Below, one piece after another: positions 33,611 to 46,340 of a DNA stretch of 64,000 bases; position 1 is the stretch's first letter, and every line of letters begins with the position of its first letter. Origin of the DNA: Rhynochetos jubatus. Its lineage: Eukaryota > Chordata > Aves > Eurypygiformes > Rhynochetidae. The notes under the pieces were generated by a model that saw only the letters and a program-made list of their open reading frames with translations, was not told where the DNA came from and did not search any database. The stretch is from the NCBI GenBank assembly GCA_027574665.1, contig CM050650.1, positions 95,763,086 to 95,827,085 of the forward strand, in the 5' to 3' direction. Position numbers and translations under genes: made by a program.

Positions 33611-36600
33611 AATAAGAGATATCTCTTGGGTTTTGGGTTTGAGGTGAACTGTGATTTCCAGATCTACTCCACAATGTGAAACTTAGGAGAATCCAGCTAA
33701 GGTTTTACCACAGAGTTGTTAATGGTATAGCCTCATAGAAGTAATTTTTAAGGATAAGATTGCAATTGCTGAGAAAGATGTATGAAATAGAATATATGGT
33801 CATTAACATATTAGTCATATGAAAAAGATCATTTCAGAGGGGTCACTGGAAAGCAATGGCCTTTTGAAGAAAAAGAAACTTTTTTTTAATTTATAATATC
33901 TGAAAAAAAATAAAAAACCAGATCTATATGTATTACATCTAGTGTCCTATTTTCATTCCCTTGAAATAGCTGGAATACAAACTGGTGCCACTGTTTATTG
34001 TTAAATCCATCTTTCTTAAGCATGGAAAATTATTTATGTTTGACATAGTTATGTACAGTCATTGGACAGAGTTTATGGGGCTTGAATTACAATCATTAAT
34101 GGTTTCCCATCTTTAGTAAAAAAATCTGGTTAAATATAAAATCAAAATAATATTTAAAAAGAAGAAATTAATTGTAGCATCAGACTTGCTTTATTCAGTG
34201 CAATTAAACTACAGAATGGGCTTAACAAAATAAAATTACTTTTTGATCATTTGGCCCTAGGCCAAAGACTAGCATCACTTACTATAATACTGATGTTTCA
34301 GCAAGAACCACAGATAGGACAGGGTGTTCAGACTATGTCTGTACTAACAAATAATGCAGTGCCAGGCTCTGTATTGCTCCTGTGTGCTGGAGCTCCATGT
34401 CTGCTCTGATTAGTTGTTAGAGTGGTCCTGGCCAAGGGCTAGGCCACCTAGCACCCACTAAGGCATATCCTGTGCATTATTCAGGATTCTGCCCAGGGAC
34501 AAATGCAAACAGGCATTTTGGTCATGGAGTATGCTGGCTCTGAGGGAAAAAGAGAATTTCCCATATGATTTCCTCTAAAAAATTTTATTTAAAACTTTTT
34601 TTTTCATTTCTAGGAACCTAGGTATGGCAAAGCCTGTATAATGCTATATTATATTACTGTATTATAGATTACTGTATTAAGATTAGATTAATAATAATGT
34701 ATTAAATACATTATGTATAACACTGCATAATAGTGAACCCATTGTCCTTTGATAGGGTGAGGTCATTAAGGAAGAAATGAGCAGAAAGTTTTATCACACA
34801 AAGGGCAAAAATGGTTCAGTGATAGCTACGTACATAACTATATTAGTTTAAAGTAAAAGGATTTTGTACTAGCTGTATTTCAAGTTAAATGCATATTTGA
34901 ATTTTTTTTTCTTTTTTTCTGAATGGATAAGCATTCAGTCATTCTTGTGATAATCATTTATTATCCAAAACTGTCTTCAATATAAGTTCATTAATAATAA
35001 GGCCAAATGAACTATCGTAATTGTCATATATGACATTCTGTTAAACACAGGACAGAGTTTTATGTCGATTTGGACATAAGATTTTACACGAAGTTTTGAA
35101 GAAGAACAGCTTTCTCTGGTGAACACACAGGAAACAGATATTGGATAATTCTGCACAGCTGGTAGGTCATTCTATTTTGCTTGCAGTGCTCACTTAAGCT
35201 CATAATACTGTAATCTGTTTCTTCAAAATTCTTGCTTTGTCTGGCCGTCTGATCAGTCAATCTTTTGTTTAACCACCCCCTTGAAATTATATGTTACTAA
35301 GAAAGCAGGTAGCTGACAATCACAGTAAAGGTGTTGGATTCTCTAAAATAAATGCAAATGCCTTTCCAATAAAATTCAGCCTATGTCAATTAAGATATTT
35401 CTGCACAGTCCAGTGTCTACATTTGTAAAACAGCTGGAAAAGGAGTATGGCTAAATGACTCTGGTTTACAATTGTATTACTTTCTCTAACATTGGATTTT
35501 TTCTTGTTTCTAGAGCAATTACTCGGACCCCACACTTTTCCCTTCTACTGTTTATTTTTCCTTCACATGAGCCAAATATATTTATCTGCCTTGCTGTTAT
35601 ACCAAGCCTATGTACTGTAGCTTTAGAATTATCTTTGTCTTTAATGTGTAATTTCTTTTTCAGTCAAGTGGAATAATTAGTTCCTTTTCTTCAACAGATG
35701 AAGCTTGTCTCATCTTCACTGCTTTATAATGGAGCTCTCTCTAGCTGAAAATGCCTTTTTGACTGATGTAAGGGTCCTTGGGTTTTCCACAGCTCTGGAG
35801 GAACACATAATATCAAGATTTCTCACCTCACTGAATACAAGGGATTTTTATTTCCTGACAATGGTATTCTAGAGATCTTAAAAATTAATACATTCTTACT
35901 ACATATCAGTAGAAACTTTAACTTGGAATATTCATAGAATGGTTTCAGCTGGGATTGGCAAGAGTATAAAATTTAGTTTCATTCTGTCACTACTGATTCC
36001 TATCATTCCTTCCTTATTCTCACAAATTACATTATGGTGCTTGCACTTTGAAGAGGATGTCACTCATACATATCATCCCATTTAAATGTTATACATATTA
36101 GTTGGATAAAATACTGCAGAATTTCATTAGAAGTGAAGAATGTAGTTTTAGATTCAGCAAGGATTGTTGTTGAAAATCTGTGTTACTGTGGAATTAATTT
36201 TCATGCCAGAACAGTTACTGTAATAAAAAGTCCCACTCAAACAAGTACAGATTTGGTGAATCTTGTTTGAATCTGATCTGCATCAACTTGTTTTTTCAGG
36301 AAAGGAAAAGGATGTTTCAGCTTTACTGTAACCAAATTAAATTTAGGATCTTCAAATAGATAAAGATGAAACAAATGTCTGAATTTCAAAGTTATGGTGC
36401 TAGCATATGCTCTATGCAGATGAAAAACTTGATAACAAATTCTAATAAATGAAGAAAATGCTAGTACTATCTTAGCGATGTCTTTCACAATACCGTGGAA
36501 TTGGAAAAAGGTATTAGAGAAAATGTGGAATCTGTTAAATTCTATATAACTTCATTATATTGCAAGAATTTTCCTTTTTTTTGTTTTTTGTTTCACACGC

Positions 36601-38841
36601 ACCCCACCCCACCCCCATGCCTACAGTGTTAATAGTATGCAATCAGCCAAAAACAAGGAAAAAAATGCAAAATTGAAACTGACAAAGTGGGATTAAAAAA
36701 AAAAAACCAACCAACCAAAAAACCCCATACATGCAAATTAAAGGCAAAGATTGCTATTTGCAAATTCAGAGACAGATTTGTTCTCTCAGGAAAAAAAAAA
36801 TACAAAAAACCAAACAAACGAAAAACAAGAACCAAACCCTCACAAAGCAAACCTCAGAATGAACTAAACTGAAGTAAATTTAGGGATACGACCTTCAATA
36901 TACCTGTTATTAATTCAACTCTTAAAGTAAATATAAGAAACCTCAGTAAAGGAAAAATATCAAGTATACTTCTGAAGTAAAAGAACATAATTTTCAAATC
37001 AATGTGAGTTCTGAATGACATTGACCGCATTTTCAAACATTCCAACACCCCTATATTCATAGGAAACTTACTTGTTTAATATTTACTCAAACTACATTTT
37101 AAATTCTGCAATCATAGTTTCAATTTATCAACAAAGAGATGGAATGCAATAGACCATGGGAGATATTAATTAAAAGCCATCTCGTAACTGTATGCTGAAA
37201 AGTGTAAGGCAGACGCTACTTTCCCAAAGGCAGACGGAGGATTTATTTACAATTCAGTTATGGACAGGTGCCCAGATTTTAGCTTATCTATCATTTGCTA
37301 CATGCTGAGTTTGTCACATACAAGCTGCCATTACTAATAGTTTGGGACAGAGCCATGGAATTTCAAGTACTGCATATTTCAGGTCAGAGCACTGTCTAGT
37401 TAGTGTCATCTGAAATACATCCACCCTTCCTCTGCTTAATAAAACCTGCTGGTGACCACCATTGGTTTACTTCTATTTGCTCTATTTTGTTGTATGCTAA
37501 AAGTAATTTTTGCCTATGCTGTAGAAACACAGCTCTATTTGTTTTCTAAAATCCTTTAATTTCTAGTATGTTTGTAATTTCATTTTCAACATTATTCTTT
37601 ACACATACTATCCAGGTTACACATACTATACAGTATGAAATTCCGCAGATGGCAGAAAAAATAGCTTTCATTTGAAATAACCCAACTTGTTCAGAAAAAA
37701 CTCTGCTTTACATTCAGAATGAAATCTTTTGAAATAAGTTAGAGCACATCTAGTTTTTTGTCTTTTCATGTGTACTGCACAGAACTGAAAGAACACTGCA
37801 ATGGATCATTGCAAGGAGGATTGGATTTTACAAATAATGTGTTCTACCAAACACTCAGAATTTCCATTTGAACTTTAAGGTCAGTCAATTGCTGGCTTGT
37901 TTAGAAAGTACAGGTCTAGTAATATTGTAGTGACAATTTCAGCATGGGAGATGGAATTTAGATACTTTTATCTGCAAAACCACTTTTGTTTGTTTGTTTG
38001 TTTGTGAAGGAGCATTCCTAAAGCCATAACATTATACTTGAGAACTGAGATAATTACTTTTATAACTTTTTTTCATTATTATTTTTTTTAATAGTAATTT
38101 GGTTCCATTTGAATCTGTCAGATTTGAAAGCCTAGGGCTGGGAGTCTAAAGACTGAGCATAGTTTCAAGTATTTTCATAGACATTTGTTTTAAGCCTTTA
38201 TCTATCATTTTATTTAGAAGACTAGGAGGAGCAAATGCTCATATAAACTAGTAAGTGGAATAATTCAGTAAAAGAGTATTAACAACCCTGACTAAAACAA
38301 AGGACATCTTGCATGCCAAGAACTTTTAATTTACCAAAAATTGGAAATTTTGAGTGAAGCTTCCAAATAATATTTTATTTTTATTTTTTTACTGTCATGT
38401 ATAAAAACATATCCATACCCAGTTTTATCTTAAAAGTATTTGAGAGCCCAAATTGTGCCCTGTTTTCTGAGATTCAATACTACCAAAAACCTGCAGCTTA
38501 TCTTTGCACTGACTGCAATATGCATGTATAAATTGTAAGTGCTGAACAGGATGTACCTATTAATTGTTTCCATATGACTGTGGAAGGATTTAGAACTCTT
38601 GGAACTTCTTTTTTTAATTAATTTAATTAATTTTAATTAAGTAATTACTTTAAGCTCAATTTTTTAACCAGTCAGAAAATAAAACATGGCTAAGAAATGT
38701 ATGCTTACTTTTATAAAATAGGTTTTATCATAGTACATTGTGAAATTACCTCTCTGTCACATCTTAGGATATCTTGTACATACATACATTGACTAATAGA
38801 TATGACACAAGACTCATGAAAGACTTGATGGGTGGTTTTAT
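33611..38841. other. AT-rich non-coding DNA
   Basis: About 5.2 kb without a recognised gene. A less AT-rich patch lies at 34310-34560. A possible scrap of a minus-strand CR1 3' end ('TCATAGAATGG') lies near 35934-35980. Simple repeats include A-rich CAAA/CCAA runs near 36695-36830, (TTTG)n at 37984-38004 and AATT-type repeats near 38611-38645. Confidence 0.5.
37984..38004. repeat. (TTTG)n short microsatellite
   Basis: Five TTTG units in a row. Confidence 0.85.
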
Positions 38842-38859
38842 AATCATAGAATCTTCTAG

Positions 38860-39283
38860 GTTGGAAAAGAGCTTTGAGATCCTCAAGTCCAACCATTAGC
38901 CTAACACTGACATGTCCAACAATAAACCATGTCCCTAAGCACCTTGTCCACACATCTGTTAAATACCTCTGGGGATGGTGACTCAGCCACAAACCTGGGC
39001 AGCCCATTCCCTGATTAACCCTTTCAGGGAACTTATTTTTCTTATTATCCAACCTAAAACTGCCGTGGTGATACTTGAAGCCATTTCTTCTTTTCCTATT
39101 GCTTGTTACTTGAGAAAAGAGACTGACACCCACCTTGCTACAACCTCCTTTCAGGTAGCTGTAGAGAGCTATGAGGTCTCCCCTGAGTCTCCTTTTCTCC
39201 AGGCTAAATAATCCCAGTTCCCTCAACCACTCCTCCAGACCCTTCCCCAGCTCCATTGCCCTTGTCTGGACATGCTCCAGCAC
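38860..39283 (-). pseudogene. CR1 ORF2 C-terminal fragment
   Basis: The minus-strand frame from 39283 contains the CR1 C-terminal pattern '[20 protein letters not shown]', '[20 protein letters not shown]' and '[20 protein letters not shown]'. Downstream the frame runs on through the 3' UTR and into flanking DNA, so its last part is not real protein. Confidence 0.75.
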
Positions 39284-39854
39284 CTCAATGTCTTTCTTCT
39301 AGTGAGGGGCCTAAAACTGAACACAGTATTCAAGGTGTGGTCTCACCAGTGCTGAGTACAAGGAGACAACCTCTTCCCTAGTCCTGCTGGCCACACTGCT
39401 CCTGATGCAGGCCAGGATGCCATTGGCCTTCTTGGCTACTTGGGCACATTGCTGGCTTATATCCAGCCAGCTATTGGCCAACACCCCCAGGTCCTTTTCC
39501 ACCAAACAGCTTTCCAGCCACTCTTGCCCAAGCCTGTATCGTTGCATGGGGTTGTTGTGACCCAAGTGCAGGACCCAGCACTTGGATTTGTTGAATGTAA
39601 TGCAGTTGACATCAGCTCATAGATCTAGCCTGTCCAGATCCTCCAGCAGAGCCTTTCTACCCTCAAGCAGATCAACACTACTGCCCTACTTGGTTTTGTC
39701 TGCAAACTTACTGATGGTGCACTTGATCCCCTCATAGAGATCATTGATAAAGATATCAAACAGAACTGTCCCCAGTACTGAGCCCTGGGGAACACCATTT
39801 GTGATCAGCTGCCAACTAGATTTAACTCCATTCACCACCACTCTTTGGTCTCAA

Positions 39855-40220
39855 TCACCCAGCCAGGTTTTTACACAGTGAAGAGTGCATCCAAGCAGGC
39901 CATGAGCAGACTTTCTCCAGGAGAATGCTATGGGAAATGGTGTCAAAAGCTTTACTAAAGCCTAGGTAGATAACATCTAGAGCCTTGCCCTCATCTACTA
40001 GGTGGGTCATCTTTTCATAGAAGGAGATCAGGTTTGTCAAGAAAGGCCTGCCTTTCATAAACACATGCTGACTGAGCCTGATTGCCTGGTTGTCCTGTAC
40101 ATGCCAGGTGATGTCACTCAAGATGATCTCCTCCATGACCTTCCCTGGCACTGAGGTCAGACTGACAGGCCTGTATCTCCTCAGATCCTCCTTCTGGCCC
40201 TTCTTGTAGATGCATGTCAT
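39855..40220 (-). pseudogene. CR1 reverse transcriptase fragment, inactive
   Basis: 121 open codons. Visible features are 'IYKKGQKEDLRRYRPVSLTS', 'PGKVMEEIIL' and the first catalytic box, which reads IYLGFSKAFDTISH, so the metal-binding Asp is Gly. Beyond the end of this frame the second box reads KFADKTK followed by a stop (near 39690-39715), so its second Asp is Lys. Both changes would abolish polymerase activity. Confidence 0.88.
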
Positions 40221-40356
40221 TCACTAACCTACAGTCAATTGGGACCTCCCTAATTAGCCAGGACTGTTGGGAAGTGGTTTGGTGATCACTCTGTCCAGCT
40301 CCCTCAATACCCTTGGGTGGATCCCGTCTGGTCCCATAGACTTGTGGGTGCCTAAG

Positions 40357-41124
40357 TTTTGTTATCCTAGTGCATCTAAATTTGTAGATGCTTATTCTAA
40401 GACAGCTAAATATAACCTTTATCAGGAGACTAAAAGGGCTTACACATACATGAATGTCTGATTTTGTTGAGAAACAGGGTCTATAAGAGCCTAAGCCACA
40501 GTGGCTGAATGAAATACTGGCTTAACATTGTTAATAACTGAATTATATTGGCAGCCAAGAATTTTGTTGAAGCCATTGTGCTATGCAGTGATTCTGTTAT
40601 TAAGCTTTGGTCAGTGTTGTCACACAAAAAAACTGTCTTTTTTTTAGTATATCTGAAACTCCAGGGATTGATAAGCAGCTGCATGGTTTATTTCCATTTT
40701 TAGTGTTGATATTGTGTGTATTTAAATAATTAATTGATTATTTAATATATTTTATTAGCATTAAAAGAATGTTATTACAAACATATGCAATATGTAGGTT
40801 CTTTGATAGAATTGTAACATCTATCCAGATACTGTGCTAACGTGTAGTGACAATAAAAATTATGTTCCTCAGCATGGATGATTTTGTCTGGATGAAGCTG
40901 AATTTTAATTTTCTTATGGTCTTGTCAGTGATTAAATACTACCAGAAGTGCCTGAGGAACCATTAGGGATTAAAATAAACTTGTCTTGCACACACACACA
41001 TACACACAAGACATACTACCCTGTTGTCTTACTATGAGCCATCATATGAGTATTTTAGACTTACTGTCCTACTAATAAGGCTGTTTGTTATGTTGCAGGT
41101 TTAGGAAAACATCCTTGGGCATTC
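40357..41124. other. AT-rich non-coding DNA
   Basis: Nothing recognised apart from a short CA run at about 40988-41008. Confidence 0.5.
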
Positions 41125-41771
41125 TGTGGTGGGTTAGCCTTGACCAACAGCCTAATTCCCACTCAGGTACTGGTTCTCTCAACTCCTTCAGCAGGATGGG
41201 GTGGAGAGAAAACATAATAGGGACAAGAGTGCTTGTGAGTTGAGATAAAGACGGGGCGATAACTTACCAATTGCAATTGTGGGCAACAGAACTCAACTTG
41301 GGTAAAATTTACTGCTAATTAGAATAAAAATGTAATTATTAGTTTGGGTAGCAGGAAAGGAAATAATCCCTTAAAAGAACATCTTTCCTCACCCTTTTAC
41401 TAGCTTTAAGTTCACTTCTTCACTCCAGATTCCTCTACCACCCTCTCAAATGGGGTCTTCAGTCAGTCCATAACTGACTGCTGCTCTTTCCATCTCACAC
41501 TTTTCCCTGCTCCACCTCCTCCAGGAGTTGTAAGGGAATGTCTCCTCTGGCCTAGAAGGACTCTCTGCCAAGCAGCAATTTGCTCTTTCTTAAATATGGT
41601 CTCCTCTAGGAGCCACCACCTTGGCTGCAGGGCTCAGTTGTGCCCTGAAATGGGTCAGTTGAAGCTGGCTGGAACTGGGTGTGTCCAGCACAAGGCAACC
41701 CCAGGCTCTTCTCACAGGGTCCACCCTGCAGACACCACTGCTGACAGCACTTGGCACCTGCACCCAGTACA
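41125..41771 (-). repeat. solo ERVL-type LTR, family D, minus orientation
   Basis: On the plus strand it starts TGTGGTGGGTTAGCCTTGACC (first 20 bases typical of this avian family) and ends 'GCACCCAGTACA'. Internal marks are 'GTTGAGATAAAGAC', 'CACCTCCTCCAGGAG' and 'CTTAAATATGG'. 647 bp, shorter than the relative at 54968-56501, so internally deleted. Flanks CATTC and CACTT differ by two transitions. Confidence 0.8.
41589..41596 (-). promoter_or_regulatory. LTR TATA-like box, minus strand
   Basis: TATTTAAG on the minus strand, at the position where the family D LTR at 54968 carries the same box (55105-55112). It supports minus orientation for this LTR. Confidence 0.5.
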
Positions 41772-41776
41772 CACTT

Positions 41777-44700
41777 ATAGCATGAAGTTACTTATAGAAG
41801 AAATTTTTATGTAAGTTGTTCTTGACTTCTGTTTGTACTTATCTAAATGACCTTGATAACTTGATCCCACATCTAAGTGTCACCCACTTCCACAGGCTTT
41901 TCCAAAATCAGTCTTTTGAAATTTTTTAGTGGCTAGAAACCTAAAATATGTAAACAATATATCAATGTATAACTTCCATATCATATATATCATAATAAAA
42001 AATAAAGTACCAGATAATAAAAGTGAGTTCTATATCATCATTTTATAGTTTATTATAAAAAGGTATGCTGATAAAAAATAGCAGATGATATAAGAAACTA
42101 CTGTCAGAAGAAAAAGCAGAGCTGGTCTCCTTCACAATGCTCAGACCTATGTTTTACGCAATAATACAAAATTATTAATTAGATTTATTCTACATTGAAG
42201 CATCCTGCTTAAACAACTTCACTCCAAGCCCATTTGAGTGAATTGCAGACAACAGAGTGCAAGATTTTAAAACCAGTCAAATGTTTCCACATTTGAAAAG
42301 AAAGTAGTTCACTTTTCACTTGCTATTCTGAAGCATTATACATTGAATTTCAACAGACTGAATTGAACTAAATCCCTTTCTCATCTTCAGTTGAAGTGTT
42401 GCATAGGCTGATCTCTCCACTAAATAGCTGGAATTTACATATTCCTCTAAAACATTTTATTAGACTCATTAAAATAATAAGCCCTGATAAATTCAGAGTA
42501 AGACTGCAGTCTAATCATTGATAACCTCCTCCTGAACTTCACAACTTAAAGCTATTAAAGTGTAATAACTACTGAACATGCTCAGAGAGCCTTGGATCCT
42601 CCCCTAGAAGATGTTGAGGGAAACTAAATCAGCAGATGTTAGATTTTCATCTTCATGCTTGGCTGCTGTCTAAACAATCCCTACATAAAATGGGATTTTC
42701 CAGCCAGGTGGCTACCGGTAACAGTTGGTCTCACAGGCCCTCTAAAGTCAGAACTTAGAGCAATCAATTAAGACAGTTCTTCACTATGTTTTATAACAGT
42801 CTTGTGACTGGATTATAACTGTGTTATCAGTGAAGGTTCTTTATATTGCATTTATTGCTTATCCTGAAGTTGAAACTGCTGTGAAGAAACTGTTTTATTG
42901 AAATGTTAATACCTATTTTACTTTCCATCATAGGGACTGGGCAGTAGGTAATATAATTGCCAGTGTTGTTGGGTTTGCCAAGGAAGCAGAAATCCAAAAT
43001 ACCTAGCAACTCATTCGTGAAGACAACTCAAGGCTGTTTTTGGAAAAGAGACATTTGAAGACAAGACACTTGTTAGTTTCAAGAAACATTTCACATCGAT
43101 GCAAAAATAGAGACTTAGTTATATTGTCAAAGAATGACATTATAGCAGATATAATCTAAAAATTTTCATTAATAGAAAAGTTACATATTTTATATAATTT
43201 TACTGCTGTAAAATGGCTACTTATAGTACTTACCTGTTCTCACTAAAAAAGGCAAGCACAAGAAGGTAAACTGATTTGACTTTTATTTTCCTTTTCTTTG
43301 CAGTCAAGTACAGTAAAATGAAAAAAATACAATAAAAAGAAATTAATTCCACTGTCTTCACACAAGAGGTGTAGCAGGAACAGCAAAACTCTAATCCCTT
43401 AAAACCAGAAACAATACACATGTGAACAGACATTTCAAAATGCTTTACATCTGGATGACAAACACAGCATTTTACTTTTTAAAAACCCTGACTTGCTTAG
43501 AAGAAATAATTTAACAAAACCTTTTTTTTTTTCTTTTTTTAAGTATATTGGTAGATGAGAAAGGTAAAAGAAAGGAGCATAAAAGCAGAAGGACACACCA
43601 CAGTCTTTATGAAAATTAAGGATCAGATTACCACAACCAGTTAAATGCTAACGTAGATTTCTAAACCCTATAGCTTTCTCTAAAAATATGTTATCTTCCT
43701 CAGGCAGAACAGTAGCTGATGTCAGCTGAGTAAATTTTTTTTTTATTTTTTTTTTCTTTCCTCTAGTCTGGAACCTAGAAGACAAACATATTTAGGTCTT
43801 CATCTTTATAACTGTATGATATCTAAAGAGTCATGAAAATTTACACAGAAAATGGTCAACGTTACTATCATGAAAGACTGATTTGAAAGGTTCATGATTA
43901 TTACCTCCTCCTCTCCTCAAAAGAAGTCTTATCTCTGAGATTGTGAGACAGAGTTTGCATCAGGGCATTATGTGGCACGCTGGTTTTCAGTTTGTTCTCT
44001 AAGGAACTAGAGAAATGTACAAAATACACAAAATCAGTGAAAGTCTCAAGTTTTAGCTCTACTAAACCTGAGATTGGTCCAATAGAAAGTTCAATAAACA
44101 TTGAAAAATACTTACTGAGATGGGTTCTTCAACTATAGTACTATCAAGCAAAATTAAGTCAAAATTTGAGTGTCTCTTTCCTGAGAACAGTCTTGTAATT
44201 AAAAAAAAAAAAACAAAAACAAAAAAAGGACAAAAAAAAGTTTACTTGATTTTCGTTTATTAGAACTGCTTCTGATATGTATTAACACAGATGTTCAGCT
44301 TGATAGTGTTAAAATATGAACTTAACGATTGAGAAACAGAACAGATCATTAACTTAGGAGTTTATTTACCCAGATAAATATAAGTAGATATTTTTTTCTC
44401 CCCGATGGAAGTACTTACTAATTTTTAGTGCACTGGTTTTCTAACATTTCGTAATTAGCCTTTAACAAGCCCAGCTCCTCCCTTCCCATACCCAGGTACT
44501 AATAGAGATTGTTTTAAAATTATATTAAGGAAAAAATTAAATAGTTCTAAGTTCTTTATATGTAACAAGAAACATAGTTTATTTCCTTCTTTCCCCTGCC
44601 CCTTTACATCTTAGTACTGAACCTTATCAATCTATTCACTCCAGATAATTTTTCTAATTTATTTCCTCCAGTGTGAAGATTTTTTATTCAATGCTAGCAT

Positions 44701-44799
44701 CAACCGTATAGAAAATTTAATTTACAAGGCAATCCAAAACAGCTACGCAAGATATATGAATTAAATCCTCTAGTCTGAAGTCATGGCTGAATGCATGTG
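41777..44799. other. AT-rich non-coding DNA
   Basis: About 3 kb with no recognised gene or repeat family. T runs lie near 43520-43540 and 43737-43755 and an A run near 44201-44212. Confidence 0.5.
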
Positions 44800-44968
44800 T
44801 TGTTGTGGTATATACTGAAGCAACCCAGAAATACTAACAATACTACTGCTAATTACTTAAAACAGCAGAAAATAGAAAATATGATACAGTATCTCACTAC
44901 CCATGGACCAACACAACCAGATTCCAAAACAGCAAGCTAAATCCAAGCAGAGACAAAACCACAATCCC

Positions 44969-45054
44969 AAGCCCAAAAGCGGAGAGAAAAAAAACAACCC
45001 TGAGCCCAAAAGCATAGAGAAACACACCTCTCTGAGCCCAAAAACCTGAGAGCA
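44969..45054. repeat. three ~33-bp tandem subrepeats inside the LTR
   Basis: The core 'AGCCCAAAAGC..AGAGA' occurs at about 44969, 45002 and 45034, with spacing of 32-33 bp. The third copy is the most diverged. The array was not seen in the related LTR at 16752-17338. Confidence 0.75.
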
Positions 45055-45308
45055 GGGAGAAATAATGTTCCAACCTCCCAGCAAATCTACCTTAAAAAGC
45101 AAGTCTTTCTCTGCTAACAGCCTGCCCAGAAGTGAGCAAGAAGAGCTATCAGCAATGCTATCTACTACCCCAAACACCTAAACACTCCCCACTCCTTCTG
45201 AATCACCTTTTGTGCATTGAAACTCCTGCAAACCCACACCTTGCAGACTACTGCAAACTGCTGCAAACTGACCACTGACCACCATGATACCATTCATGTA
45301 TCATGGAA

Positions 45309-45555
45309 GCCGGTACTGTTTAACATCTGCGTTAGTGACATGGATGATGGCACCCTCAGCAAGTTTGCTGATGACACCAAGCTGTGTGGTGTGGTCGACA
45401 CACTGGAGGGAAGGGAGGCCATTCACAAGGACCTTGACAGGCTGGAGAGGTGGGCCTCTGCCAACTTCATGAAGTTCAAAAAGGCCAAGAGCAAGGTCCT
45501 GCACCTGGGTCAAGGCAATCCCAAATACAAGTATAGGCTGGGTGAAAATGGATAG
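45309..45555 (+). pseudogene. CR1 RT C-terminal fragment with intact FADD box
   Basis: The frame contains '[20 protein letters not shown]' and '[20 protein letters not shown]', then '[20 protein letters not shown]' and '[19 protein letters not shown]'. The second catalytic box (FADD) is intact, but the fragment starts after the first box and stops at 45553-45555. Together with the well-kept 3' tail this suggests a comparatively recent insertion. Confidence 0.88.
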
Positions 45556-46265
45556 AAAGCAGCCCTGAGGAGAAGGACTTGGGGGTACTGGTGAATGAAA
45601 AGCTGGACATGAACTGGCAGTGTACGTCTGGCAGCCCAGAAAGCCAACCATATCCTGGGCAGTGTCCAGAGAAGCGTGGCCAGCCAGCAGGTCAAGGGAG
45701 GGGATTCTCCCCCTCTACTCCGCTCTCGTGAGACCCCACCTGGAGTACTGTATCCAGCTGTGGAAACCCTCAACATGAGAAGGATATTGACCTGTTGGAA
45801 TGAGTCCACAATAGGCCACAAAGATGATCAGAGGTCTGGACCACCTCTCCTATGAAGAAAGGCTGAGAGAGTTGGGCTTGTTCAGCCTGGAGAAGAGAAG
45901 GCTCGGGGGAGACATTACTGCAGCCTTCCAGTACCTGAAGGGGGGCTACAAGGAAGGTGGGGGGGACTTTTTACAAGGGCCTGTAGTGACAGGACAAGGG
46001 GTAATGGGTTTAAACTGAAAGCAGGGAGATTTAGATTAGATATGAGGAAGAAATTCTTCACAGAGAGGGTGGTGAGGCACTGGCACAGGTTGCCCAGAGA
46101 AGCTGTGGATGCCCCATCCCTGGAAGTGTTCAAGGCCAGGCTGGATGAGGCTTTGAGCAACCTGGTCTAGTGGAGGGTGTCCCTGCCCATGGCAGGGGTG
46201 TTGGAACTAAATGATCTTTAAGGTCCCTTCCAACCCAAAGCATTATATCATTCTATGATTCTATG
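45309..46265 (+). mobile_element. CR1 LINE, RT C-terminus to 3' end, inserted in LTR
   Basis: Begins 'GCCGGTACTGTTTAACATC' and ends 'ATTCTATGATTCTATGA'. 957 bp, 5'-truncated. The 3' UTR is that of the younger CR1 group. The LTR reads '...GTATCATGGAA' before and 'TGAAACAAG...' after, so the insertion occurred at or near a GAA. Confidence 0.92.
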
Positions 46266-46340
46266 AATGAAACAAGATTCTATGGGCTGTCCAGCTCTCC
46301 ATGGGAGAGCAGCTTATCCCTGCCTGAAACCACCACAACA

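Larger units (their letters stand above)
38842..40356 (-). mobile_element. CR1 LINE, 1.5 kb, RT domain to 3' end
   Basis: The longest continuous CR1 in the window. On the minus strand it runs from the pre-RT segment (near 40356, 'CATAGACTTGTGGGTGCC' on the plus strand) to the 3' end at 38842 ('TCATAGAATCTTCTAGG'). 5'-truncated. Its 3' UTR differs from the younger CR1 group and carries only one tail unit. Confidence 0.92.
44800..46340 (-). repeat. ERV LTR, family B, minus orientation, split by CR1
   Basis: The left part (about 44800-45308) parallels 16752-17338: 'AATACTAACAATACTACTGC', 'AACAGCAGAAAATAGAAAAT' and 'GATACAGTATCTCACTACCC'. The right part (46266-46340) contains 'CAGCTCTCC' and ends 'CCTGCCTGAAACCACCACAACA'-like sequence. 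A younger CR1 (45309-46265) separates them. About 150 bp at the left end is missing, so the left border is approximate. Confidence 0.8.

Noticed and set aside
35934-35980. 'TCATAGAATGG' patch resembling a minus-strand CR1 3' end
   Set aside because: Only the first dozen bases fit well; the rest diverges. Too short to call.
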